NCBI GenBank assembly: GCA_035627615.1
Contig: DASPLL010000080.1
Coordinates: forward strand, 15,547-79,546
Origin: BRH-c25 sp035627615
Lineage (GTDB): Bacteria; Bacillota; Clostridia; Lutisporales; Lutisporaceae
DNA: 64,000 nucleotides
Reading direction: 5' to 3'
Numbering within the stretch: position 1 is the stretch's first letter; the number at the start of each line of letters is the position of its first letter. Under the pieces are notes generated by a model. The model made no database searches, was not told the DNA's origin, and saw nothing but the letters and a program-made list of their open reading frames with translations. Positions 33,497-41,469 of the stretch are shown here, one piece after another. A program made the translations under genes and the position numbers.

Positions 33497-35328
33497 GCTA
33501 CTATACCCCCCGTAATAAATGCTGCTGCAAAGCTTCCAAGCCATATCGCAAGCGCATCCCTGGTTCCCCTTTCCTTAAAAATGACCATAATTGCGGCTAT
33601 ACAGGGTACAAACAATGTCATTACTATCAAGGAAACGAGTACCTGCTGCTGCGACATCACTATCGAAGTGAGCCCCGCTGCACCGAAATCTCTTCTTATA
33701 ATACCCATTATAAAGGCTGTCGCAGTCTCGGGCGGAAGCCTTAGCAGGCTCTCTGTCACCGGTGACATCCACCGCTCTATATATGTCAACGAATCTGTAT
33801 ACTGCAAAGCACTGATGAATATTGCTCCATATATGAATAATGGAACTGCCTCCTTCAGGAACATCACTGTCTTCTGGAAGGTCTTTTTCAATACATTCCC
33901 GAGAAGCGGCAGCCTTATTGCCGGAAGGTCAATGAGAAGCTGCGAGCTTTCACCCGGCATTACCTTGTTCAGAACTGTTCCTGCAAGTACAAAAATAGTA
34001 ATTATTGCTACCGCATAAATAAGTACATATACAGCATCCAGTTCAGATATAAGTCCCATAATAACGCCCAGCTGAGCGGAACATGGTATTGCAAGCCCCA
34101 GAAGCATTGTAGCGATTATTTTTTCTCTTTTTGTGCCAAGTATTCTTGTAGTCATAGTTGCCATTGTGACACATCCAAAGCCCAGTATGATAGGTATTAT
34201 AGCCTTTCCATTAAGGCCGAGGGATACAAGCATCCTGTCCACAAGCGCCGCTATCCTTGGAAGGTAGCCGCTGTCCTCAAGAAAGGCCATGAGCATGTAG
34301 AAGCCTATGATAAGCGGCAATAAAAGTCCTAATATATACACAGGCACCATAGTGAATATCCCGAATTCTCCAATCAGTAGGTTGCCTATGAAGCTGCTTT
34401 CGCTCATATACGGTGACAGCAAGGACAAAATAAAAGGCTTGTAAATGCCTTCCATAACTGTTTCTTCAGTAAAGCCTACAACTGTACCGGCTACAAAAAT
34501 ACCTATAATTTTGTACATCAGGTACAAAGTAGCTGCAAGCATAGGTATCCCTGTAACAGGCTTCAGCATCCATCTGCCCAGCTGCACTCCCAGGGATGCT
34601 CCTTTGCTGGTCTCCTTCAGGACCTCACTTACTATATCCTCAACAGCCCTGCGTCTCTCTATGTAAATCTCATCACGCAGACCTGCAGTTTTCATGTCAT
34701 GTCTCTGTGCAATTATCTCGTCGTCCTCCAGTATCATTAAGGCTTCTGCTTCATTATCCGTATTTTCTGCCATCTGCTTTATCAAGCCGATCAGCTTAGG
34801 TTCCCTGTTTCCCTGCTTTGCACGGGGCAATGCCTTAAGTAAGGCTTCCATACCGGTTTTTTTGGCTGCTGCTGTAGGAATCACCGGAACGCCCAACAGC
34901 TCTTCAAGCATCCTGTCATCGATGCTTATACCGTTTTGTTTAAGCTCGTCCATCATATTCAAAGCTACTATAATCGGTTTACCCATATCAATAAGCTGTT
35001 TTGTCAGAAACAGGTCCCTGTCAAGATGAACACTGTCAACAATGTTAAGTATCAGATCAGCACCCAGTATTACATCTCTTGCGACAGTTTCCTCTTCATT
35101 AAAGGAAGAAACACCATAGACCCCCGGAGTGTCCATTACCAGATAGTCCTTGTACTTACCTACGCTTATGTCCACTGTAGTACCGGGAAAATTTGATACA
35201 TCCACATAAACACCAGTCAGATAATTGAAAAAAACCGACTTGCCCACATTGGGGTTTCCGGCAAGAACCAGCTTCCTGCCTTTCATGCCTTTATAATCTA
35301 TTTTATTGGTATCATGACAATTATTCAT
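33484..35328 (-). CDS. feoB: Ferrous iron transporter FeoB
   Basis: 614 residues. An N-terminal G domain has G1 GNPNVGKS, G3 DTPGVYG and G4 NMMD, followed by a guanine-nucleotide dissociation-inhibitor-like helical region and a polytopic membrane domain with two gate repeats (GFGCVTMATMTTRIL, ATAFIMGIIRRDFGAAGL) carrying the conserved cysteines. It imports Fe2+ under anaerobic conditions. It is preceded by feoA and followed by the zinc-ribbon gene and fur. It is shorter than the 660-770 of many FeoB proteins but has all domains. Confidence 0.96.
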   Translation of the reverse strand: MNNCHDTNKIDYKGMKGRKLVLAGNPNVGKSVFFNYLTGVYVDVSNFPGTTVDISVGKYKDYLVMDTPGVYGVSSFNEEETVARDVILGADLILNIVDSVHLDRDLFLTKQLIDMGKPIIVALNMMDELKQNGISIDDRMLEELLGVPVIPTAAAKKTGMEALLKALPRAKQGNREPKLIGLIKQMAENTDNEAEALMILEDDEIIAQRHDMKTAGLRDEIYIERRRAVEDIVSEVLKETSKGASLGVQLGRWMLKPVTGIPMLAATLYLMYKIIGIFVAGTVVGFTEETVMEGIYKPFILSLLSPYMSESSFIGNLLIGEFGIFTMVPVYILGLLLPLIIGFYMLMAFLEDSGYLPRIAALVDRMLVSLGLNGKAIIPIILGFGCVTMATMTTRILGTKREKIIATMLLGLAIPCSAQLGVIMGLISELDAVYVLIYAVAIITIFVLAGTVLNKVMPGESSQLLIDLPAIRLPLLGNVLKKTFQKTVMFLKEAVPLFIYGAIFISALQYTDSLTYIERWMSPVTESLLRLPPETATAFIMGIIRRDFGAAGLTSIVMSQQQVLVSLIVMTLFVPCIAAIMVIFKERGTRDALAIWLGSFAAAFITGGIVAWLL

Positions 35329-35394
35329 TTTTGTATTCCTTTCTGCGTATTAATACTCTGCTCTATGAAAAAACATACTGAAGCTGCGTATACA

Positions 35395-35613
35395 TCAGAC
35401 CCCTTCTACTTCAATATCCTCAGCCAGACCTCTGCCGACTGCAACCTCCTGAAGCCTGTTCTGCAGTATTATAGGTCCGCCGGGGAGCTTCTCACTGCAT
35501 AGGAAGACTGCACCCTCATATATTCCTATTCTTATGGCCTGGGTCTTCAAACTGCCGTTATCAATTTTTATTATTCTTACCTTGTTTCCCCTTTTTACCT
35601 TGTCCAGTGTCAT
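35395..35613 (-). CDS. feoA: FeoA domain protein
   Basis: 72 residues. The SH3-like FeoA fold opens MTLDKVKRGNKVRIIKIDNG and ends in the family pattern of a short beta strand (GPIILQNRLQEVAVGRGLAEDIEV). It acts with FeoB in Fe2+ uptake. GGAGG at 8 bases selects ATG 35613 over ATG 35619. It lies 66 bases before feoB. Confidence 0.9.
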   Translation of the reverse strand: MTLDKVKRGNKVRIIKIDNGSLKTQAIRIGIYEGAVFLCSEKLPGGPIILQNRLQEVAVGRGLAEDIEVEGV

Positions 35614-35631
35614 AATCATCGCCTCCGTATA

Positions 35632-35693
35632 ATTGACAATCATTCTCATTAATCTATAATTTAATAATATACTTATTGAGAATGATTGTCAAT
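35632..35693 (-). promoter_or_regulatory. feoA promoter with two Fur boxes
   Basis: TTGACA (35687-35692), 17 bases, TATTAT (35664-35669). One Fur-box-like 19-mer (ATTGACAATCATTCTCAAT, minus strand, 35675-35693) covers the -35. The second (plus-strand ATTGACAATCATTCTCATT at 35632-35650) covers the expected transcription start region. The two are inverted copies of each other. Fe-Fur bound to both would block the promoter. Confidence 0.85.
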
Positions 35694-35782
35694 AGCATTT
35701 ACATATACATGGATAGAATATTTTTTTTTGAGAAATCTTATATTAGTGAATAATGTTATATACGGGTATAGCACAATACACC

Positions 35783-35818
35783 AATACTATAAAATTGGCA
35801 TAATGTGCCATTAGTATT
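35783..35818 (+). promoter_or_regulatory. Nested inverted repeat upstream of the aminotransferase
   Basis: Outer arms AATACT/AGTATT enclose TGGCA/TGCCA around TAATG, about 55-90 bases before TTG 35873. A TATAAT at 35842-35847 lies just downstream, with a weak -35. Could be an operator or leader hairpin. Confidence 0.35.
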
Positions 35819-35872
35819 TTCTTTGTGCTATTATGTACTTGTATAATTACTAATTATCAGGAGGTAATCCAA

Positions 35873-37075
35873 TTGATTCGTTTATCAAAAAGAGCGGAAC
35901 AAATGCCTTCATCACCAATACGGAAGCTTGTTCCATTTGCACAGGCTGCTAAGAAAAGCGGAACCAAAGTATATCACCTTAACATAGGACAGCCGGACAT
36001 TAAAACTCCGGATCTGTTTTTCGATGCTATCAGAAATTTCTCTGCTCCTGTATTGGAGTATGCATTATCCCAGGGGAATCTCGACCTTATTAACTCCTTC
36101 AGAGAATATTATAAGAAATGGGATATCGATTTTGAAGAAGATGAAGTAATTATCACAAACGGCGGAAGCGAAGCTTTGATACTTGCTTACTCTGCCATAG
36201 GCGACTACGATGACGAGGTTCTAGTTCCGGAACCTTTCTACGCCAATTACAACGGGTTTGCCGTTCAGGCAGGGATGCATGTCAAGCCTATAACTACCAA
36301 AGCAGAAGAAGGCTTCCACCTTCCCCAAAAAGAAGAAATCGAAAAGCTGATCACTCCAAAGACTAAAGCAATAGCAATCTCCAATCCAGGCAATCCTACA
36401 GGTGCCATTTATACAAGAGAAGAGCTTGAGATGCTGGGGGAGTTTGCAAAGAAGCACGATCTCTTCCTTATTGGAGATGAAGTATATAGAGAGTTTGTAT
36501 ATGATGGTCTGAAATATACAAGTCTCATGCATATAGAAGGTATCGAAGACAGAGTTATAGTAATCGACAGTATATCCAAAAGGTACAGCGCTTGCGGAGC
36601 AAGAATCGGCTGCCTGTGCTCAAAGAATAAGGAGCTTATGCAGGCAATAATGAAGTTCGCACAGGCAAGGCTCTGTGTTCCTACACTTGAAATGATCGGC
36701 GCTACATATCTGGCCAATACTGCCAGGGAATATTTCGTTGAAGTAAACCAGGAGTATCAGAAGAGAAGAGATATCGTATACAAGGCTTTAAAGGAAATAC
36801 CCGGCGTTGTATGTGAAAAACCTACCGGAGCATTTTATGTAATGGCCAAGCTCCCAATAGATGATGCAGATGAGTTTGCTAAATGGATGCTTACAGACTT
36901 CAGTCTGGACAAGGAAACTACAATGGTTGCACCCGGAGCCGGCTTCTATGCTACACCCGGACTTGGTAAGAATGAAATAAGAATTGCATACGTACTTAAT
37001 GAAAAAGACCTTGCCAGAGCAATGCACCTGCTGGCTGAGGGAATCAAGAGTTACAGGAAAGTAAAAGGATTATGA
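35873..37075 (+). CDS. PLP-dependent class I/II aminotransferase
   Basis: 400 residues. Fold type I aminotransferase: GQPDIKTPDLFFDAI, NGGSEALILAYSAIGDY, SNPGNPTGAIYTREEL, GDEVYREFVYDG and the PLP lysine in DSISKRYSACGARIGC. The C-terminal Arg motif is NEIRIAYVLNEKDL. It resembles aspartate/aromatic aminotransferases; the substrate cannot be set from sequence. TTG 35873 has AGGAGG at 7-8 bases, so the longer reading from 35825 is rejected. It is the only complete plus-strand gene, convergent with DUF1292 across a shared terminator. Confidence 0.92.
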   Translation: MIRLSKRAEQMPSSPIRKLVPFAQAAKKSGTKVYHLNIGQPDIKTPDLFFDAIRNFSAPVLEYALSQGNLDLINSFREYYKKWDIDFEEDEVIITNGGSEALILAYSAIGDYDDEVLVPEPFYANYNGFAVQAGMHVKPITTKAEEGFHLPQKEEIEKLITPKTKAIAISNPGNPTGAIYTREELEMLGEFAKKHDLFLIGDEVYREFVYDGLKYTSLMHIEGIEDRVIVIDSISKRYSACGARIGCLCSKNKELMQAIMKFAQARLCVPTLEMIGATYLANTAREYFVEVNQEYQKRRDIVYKALKEIPGVVCEKPTGAFYVMAKLPIDDADEFAKWMLTDFSLDKETTMVAPGAGFYATPGLGKNEIRIAYVLNEKDLARAMHLLAEGIKSYRKVKGL

Positions 37076-37079
37076 AATC

Positions 37080-37110
37080 AAAGGGACTGCATCAAAGATG
37101 CAGCCCCTTT
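37080..37110. terminator. Bidirectional terminator between the aminotransferase and DUF1292 genes
   Basis: AAAGGGACTGCATC (37080-37093) pairs with GATGCAGCCCCTTT (37097-37110), one A-C mismatch, 3-base loop; T-rich downstream on the plus strand. It serves convergent genes. Confidence 0.85.
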
Positions 37111-37115
37111 ACTTT

Positions 37116-37397
37116 TTAATTTGATTCTTCTTTCACCAATTCCTCATAAGCTTCTATTACCATGTTGAGTTCTTCCTCATCATCAATTCCTATGAGTATG
37201 TCCTCTCCGTTTTCATCCTGTTCGATCCTTAAAACGTATGCCTCGTCCACTTCCTCAGCTTCTGGGTCCCTTGTGTCATCTCTCGGCAGAAGTATTGCAT
37301 ATTCATTTTCATCTACTTCCAAAGTAGCGACAACCTCAAACTCAGTCTCATTTCCGTCTTCATCATAAAGCAGGATCAGATCCATTTCATCACTCAT
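37116..37397 (-). CDS. DUF1292 family protein (YrzB-like)
   Basis: 93 residues, very acidic, with the DUF1292 pattern: LILLYDEDGNETEFEVVATL, YAILLPRD, EEVDEAYVLRIEQDENGED. Function unknown. In Firmicutes it is usually found with ireB and ruvX, as here. AGGTGATTTAGA precedes the ATG. Confidence 0.92.
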   Translation of the reverse strand: MSDEMDLILLYDEDGNETEFEVVATLEVDENEYAILLPRDDTRDPEAEEVDEAYVLRIEQDENGEDILIGIDDEEELNMVIEAYEELVKEESN

Positions 37398-37498
37398 TCT
37401 AAATCACCTCAAATCTTACTAATTAAGGCTATTTTATCCTACCGACAATGTTGTGTCAATAAGACTAAAGCCTAATACTTTTCAACTGATTTCTCTGA

Positions 37499-37915
37499 TT
37501 ATCTTTTCATATTATCCAGATAACCCTGCAATATCAACACCGCTGCTAACTTATCAATTACTTTTTTTCTGTTTTCCCTTCTTACACTGGCTTCAATAAG
37601 CGTCCTTTCAGCAGCACAGGTAGTAAGCCTTTCGTCCCACATCTCGATCTCAATTCCGGGGAATTTTTCTCTCAAAATATCAGAAAACTCTAATGACTTC
37701 TCTCCTCTTGGTCCAATGGTGTTATTCATATTCTTGGGTAATCCGATTACAATTCTTTTAATATCTTTCTCACAAATAATGTTTTTTAAACTATCAATAT
37801 CATAATTTAAGCTTTTTCTTCTTATTGTGGTTATACCATGAGCTATCATGCCCAATTCATCACTTACTGCGACACCTATAGTGGCATCTCCCAGATCCAG
37901 CCCCATTATTCTCAT
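37499..37915 (-). CDS. ruvX: RuvX/YqgF family Holliday junction resolvase-like protein
   Basis: 138 residues. RNase H-like fold: MGLDLGDATIGVAVSDELG, IVIGLPKNMNNTIGP and WDERLTTCAAERTLIE carry the catalytic acidic residues. In E. coli it helps mature 16S rRNA; a role in junction resolution is also proposed. The start at 37915 follows AAAGGAGCAAAAAT; the longer reading into the aldo/keto reductase gene is rejected. Confidence 0.93.
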   Translation of the reverse strand: MRIMGLDLGDATIGVAVSDELGMIAHGITTIRRKSLNYDIDSLKNIICEKDIKRIVIGLPKNMNNTIGPRGEKSLEFSDILREKFPGIEIEMWDERLTTCAAERTLIEASVRRENRKKVIDKLAAVLILQGYLDNMKR

Positions 37916-37938
37916 ATTTTTGCTCCTTTGTATAATTA

Positions 37939-38886
37939 TTATATCACTTTTATGCAGAAATCGGGACAATATGCGCTGCAGTAGCCGCATAGCACACATT
38001 TTTGGGGATCGACGACCGCTTTGCCCTCTGCAATGGTTATCGCTTTTTGGGTACATTTTTTACTGCAGCTTCCACAGCCGGTGCACCAGGAATCGATATG
38101 CAGCCTTCTCTTTTTTTCCCTCAACCGCAGGCTTATATCCTCCGGTACCCGCTTTCCTTCAAATATCATGACATTGTTTTTTACTTCCTCGACACTTTGC
38201 ATGCCTACTGCAATGGAATGAAGATTATCATTTGCCAATACAAATTTAAAGCACTCCGCGCTTTCATTTATCATATTGCCCCCGCCTAAAGGCTTCATGG
38301 AAAATATGCCTTTGCCTCCTCGGGAAGCCACGGCAACCGCATCCAGCATCTCATCTATACTTCCATCTATTATGCCCAGTCCTCTTTTGTTGACTATCGG
38401 ATGCAGCACCTCGATCTCCTTATATTTCATCGAAGCTTTCACTGCGGCTACAGCATGGGTGGATATACCGAAGCACCTTATATATCCCTTTTCCTTTGCT
38501 TCAAGGAAGTATTCCATCGCTTCCTGATGCCCTTTCAAGGTAAGCTCGCTTTCCTGCTCATGCAGTGAAAATATGTCGATATAGTCGGTACCAAGCTCCC
38601 TCAATGCTTTCTCAAGGCTTTTCTCAGCACCGTCCCTGGTATAGGCATAACATTTTGTTGATATTATTATATCCCCTCTTCTGCCCTTTACAGCGCTTCT
38701 TATATAATCATATGTTTCATAAAGCTCGGCCGTGTCTATGAAATTTACTCCCATATCAAAAGCGCACTTTATGACTGATGCTCCCTCCTCCAATCCGAGC
38801 CTGGATTGAAGAGGACCGATCGTGAGGCTGCCGAAACAGAGTCTCGAAACCCTGAGCTTTGTATTACCTAACATCCTGTAGTCCAT
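37939..38886 (-). CDS. Aldo/keto reductase with C-terminal 2[4Fe-4S] ferredoxin domain
   Basis: 315 residues. TIM-barrel reductase (about 1-255) with the catalytic region FIDTAELYETYDYIRSA and TDYIDIFSLHEQESE. A ferredoxin domain (about 258-315) has CTGCGSCSKKC and CVLCGYCSAYCP. Such fusions occur in anaerobes; the ferredoxin probably passes electrons to the barrel instead of, or as well as, NAD(P)H. The physiological substrate is unknown. ATG 38886 sits directly after the stop of the upstream gene (TGAAATG). Confidence 0.88.
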   Translation of the reverse strand: MDYRMLGNTKLRVSRLCFGSLTIGPLQSRLGLEEGASVIKCAFDMGVNFIDTAELYETYDYIRSAVKGRRGDIIISTKCYAYTRDGAEKSLEKALRELGTDYIDIFSLHEQESELTLKGHQEAMEYFLEAKEKGYIRCFGISTHAVAAVKASMKYKEIEVLHPIVNKRGLGIIDGSIDEMLDAVAVASRGGKGIFSMKPLGGGNMINESAECFKFVLANDNLHSIAVGMQSVEEVKNNVMIFEGKRVPEDISLRLREKKRRLHIDSWCTGCGSCSKKCTQKAITIAEGKAVVDPQKCVLCGYCSAYCPDFCIKVI

Positions 38887-38887
38887 T

Positions 38888-41050
38888 TCAGCTTTCATTC
38901 CTTTCATCTATGCACATGAGCAGCATGGTAAATGCTGTATATATCATTGCAGTAGCAGCTACCACAATTCCGGAGTCATTCACTGCAAAACCGGTAATCG
39001 CTGCTGCAGCTATGCTTATCCACGAATACCTGAGATATTTGTATCTGTCAAACAGCTTCTGCAGTAATCTGGCAGGTCTCCAGAACATGAAGGCTATTAT
39101 CGCAATTATACTGAGCAGCACCTTTGTCCATATGGTATATCTGATAAGCCTCAGGTTCATTGAGACTTTCCTCTGTATTGTGGAAAATATGACTCCAGGC
39201 CCGTTGGCTCCTGCTTCCTTTACAAGGCTGCCCATATGCGACGGGCTTTTTATACCCAGGGAGTCTGAAATTAACAAGGCTGCCGGTGCTGCGCACAATA
39301 TGATCATACCTATACAGGCATTCCTTATATTAAATTTTATACCAAAAACCAGGAAATAGGCAAGCAAATAACCCACAGCTCCTGCCAGTGCACCCCCGAA
39401 GTTGGCACCCAGGAAGGTCAGACCCATGAGCAAGGTGCACGCAGTAAAGTATAAGAGCCCTGCGGCTTTATTGGGTCTCGCTCCTGTAAGCTCCTGAATA
39501 CAACCGTTCACCATGAGTGAGCAGCCTATAAACATTCCTGCATATTCATTACCGATTCCATAGAACCTTGCGCCTATTACAGGATCATATCCCAATACCG
39601 ACTGTTTTATCAAAGTGCTTCCTGTGACAACATCAGCAGATATTCCTGTTAACAACAGCAGGCACATTGCGAGCATCACTTTGATTTTATCCTTCAGCAG
39701 CCACTGCAGAATAATCGATAATAAAGCTGAAGCTGCAATTGTAATAGCTATATAACCGGATTGACTGCCTCCTGTGGATGAGGCCGGCAAATAAAGAAGT
39801 ACTATTGGAAATGCAAGAATAATATATGCTGTAAGGCTTATAAGCCATGAAACGATATTTCCATATTCTTTTCTTAGAAAAATCACACCGGCAAATAACA
39901 CACACAAGGCTGCCATCACCATGACAGCGTAGGTTGTAAGCACAGGAGACCGAAATACAGATGTTATAACAATGCTTTTGTTCATGGCTTCTAGAAAATA
40001 TAACGCTTTATCCCTTTTGACTTCCGTAATTGCACTGGTTCCAGCGTAGCCCAGCTTGCAGAGTATGTAATCTGCAATGTCCGTATTCAGAACAATTCCC
40101 TCTCTCCTGGTGCTGCTGGAACAAAGAAGCCCCTCCTCACCTGTTTCGTAAGAAATAACAGGGGTAAGTCTATTGTTCCTTTCCGAGGAGGACCTGGAGG
40201 GATAAGTCGACATGAATATCAGCGTTCTAAAGCCGTTGTAGCTGACAAGCTCCTCAATAAAGCTGTCAATATCCTTCAGTATTGCTTGCTTATAAAGCTC
40301 GCAGGAATCATTTGACATAGATGTGCCATAGGCTTCCAGCCTCTCCATATCTCCTGTTTCTATCACCATAAATGAAGAAGCCGGCAGATATTGCTTGTAC
40401 AATTCTGCCAGCCTGTTATAATCAGTTCTCCTTCCAAAAGGGAACAATTCATCTTCTATAAGAATATTTTCTGTCTCACCCAGGTCAACCATACCGCTGC
40501 TGTCCATGGCCACCAGCATAGAGCTTCTGTCCTTTTCTGAAGTATCGGCATTTCCAAGATAGCAGGCAGTGCCGTTGTTCTCATTGACAGCATCACCCAG
40601 ATAACCGATATAGTTCAAAAACTCGCTTCCGCTGTTCCGGTCCCTGAGCTTGTGCAAATCCATATATGCAAGTCTGCCTGTCACAGCTTTCCTTCCGCTT
40701 GCAATACGGTAGCCGTTAAGATATTCTTCTCCGCTGCCTCCCAGCACCATGTTGTCATTAAGCTCAAGCCTTTTTCCCGAACCGATGATCAGCTTTGATT
40801 TTTCAGCACCGGCTTTTCCAGGCTGCCTGTTGTTCATAAGTGACACATGGCTTCGTCCTGCCAGTCTGCCAAGGTACTCCATTTCACTGATGTCCTCGAT
40901 ATCCAGGTAATCTGCAATAACAACTATTACTTTACCCTCTGCCGTTCCGGGAGCTGCAAGCTCCTCAGCTTCTGCACCTGCAAAAACAGCTCCAATGATT
41001 GCTGCTGCCGAAACAACCGCAGAAAAAAAAGCAAATTTAATTTTGCTCAA
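38888..41050 (-). CDS. Large membrane protein with an extracytoplasmic N-terminal domain, function unknown
   Basis: 720 residues. A signal-like helix (about 5-25) is followed by an extracytoplasmic domain to about residue 365 that begins VIVVIADYLDIEDISEMEY and includes LIFMSTYPSRSS, reminiscent of alkaline-phosphatase-like folds, although metal ligands are not clear. A membrane domain of about ten helices follows (370-715), with GYDPVIGARFYGIGNEYAGM. Start TTG 41050 with GGGGAGATTAAA. It lies between ireB and the aldo/keto reductase gene. I do not recognise its function; a cell-envelope role is a guess. Confidence 0.7.
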   Translation of the reverse strand: MSKIKFAFFSAVVSAAAIIGAVFAGAEAEELAAPGTAEGKVIVVIADYLDIEDISEMEYLGRLAGRSHVSLMNNRQPGKAGAEKSKLIIGSGKRLELNDNMVLGGSGEEYLNGYRIASGRKAVTGRLAYMDLHKLRDRNSGSEFLNYIGYLGDAVNENNGTACYLGNADTSEKDRSSMLVAMDSSGMVDLGETENILIEDELFPFGRRTDYNRLAELYKQYLPASSFMVIETGDMERLEAYGTSMSNDSCELYKQAILKDIDSFIEELVSYNGFRTLIFMSTYPSRSSSERNNRLTPVISYETGEEGLLCSSSTRREGIVLNTDIADYILCKLGYAGTSAITEVKRDKALYFLEAMNKSIVITSVFRSPVLTTYAVMVMAALCVLFAGVIFLRKEYGNIVSWLISLTAYIILAFPIVLLYLPASSTGGSQSGYIAITIAASALLSIILQWLLKDKIKVMLAMCLLLLTGISADVVTGSTLIKQSVLGYDPVIGARFYGIGNEYAGMFIGCSLMVNGCIQELTGARPNKAAGLLYFTACTLLMGLTFLGANFGGALAGAVGYLLAYFLVFGIKFNIRNACIGMIILCAAPAALLISDSLGIKSPSHMGSLVKEAGANGPGVIFSTIQRKVSMNLRLIRYTIWTKVLLSIIAIIAFMFWRPARLLQKLFDRYKYLRYSWISIAAAAITGFAVNDSGIVVAATAMIYTAFTMLLMCIDERNES

Positions 41051-41077
41051 TTTAATCTCCCCTGAATATTAGTGGGG

Positions 41078-41335
41078 CTACTTCCCATCAACATATGCTC
41101 TTACAAGCTCCTCCAGAAGCTCGTCTCTTTCAAGCTTCTTAATAAGGCTCCTTGCATTGTTGTGGCTTGTTATGTAGGTCGGGTCACCGGAAAGTATATA
41201 TCCTACTATCTGGTTAATGGGGTTATAGCCTTTTTCTTTCAATGCGCTATATACGGACAAAAGTATCTCCGGCGCTTCATATTTTTTATCCGTTTCAACC
41301 TTGAACTTCATTGTATCTTCAAATCTTTCGCTCAT
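41078..41335 (-). CDS. ireB: IreB family regulatory phosphoprotein
   Basis: 85 residues, the standard length. UPF0297 signature: EDTMKFKVETDKKYEAPEIL, ALKEKGYNPINQIVGYILSG, DPTYITSHNNARSLIKKLER. In Enterococcus IreB is phosphorylated by the PASTA kinase IreK and influences cephalosporin resistance. In Firmicutes it normally follows alaS; here two large genes lie between them. GGGGGTGGAAAA precedes the ATG. Confidence 0.95.
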   Translation of the reverse strand: MSERFEDTMKFKVETDKKYEAPEILLSVYSALKEKGYNPINQIVGYILSGDPTYITSHNNARSLIKKLERDELLEELVRAYVDGK

Positions 41336-41376
41336 TTTTCCACCCCCAGCTTCATAACTTCTTTTGTATATATTAT

Positions 41377-41405
41377 AATATAATATAGTTAATGATGCAT
41401 TTCAA
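41377..41405 (-). promoter_or_regulatory. ireB promoter
   Basis: TTGAAA (41400-41405), 17 bases, TATATT (41377-41382) on the minus strand, about 40 bases before ireB. It gives ireB and the following genes their own start, independent of alaS. Confidence 0.55.
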
Positions 41406-41469
41406 GGAAATGTTTGCATATGTAATGAGATTGTCATATGGAGGGCGCCATCCCGGCACCCTCTTTAAT

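Noticed and set aside
37499..38056. Extended N-terminus for RuvX (start at 38056)
   Set aside because: It would run over 110 bases into the aldo/keto reductase gene. A strong ribosome binding site lies before ATG 37915.
41442..41466. GAGGG-CCCTC hairpin after the glucan synthase as its terminator
   Set aside because: The stem is fair, but on the minus strand no T tract follows, so I did not list it as a terminator.
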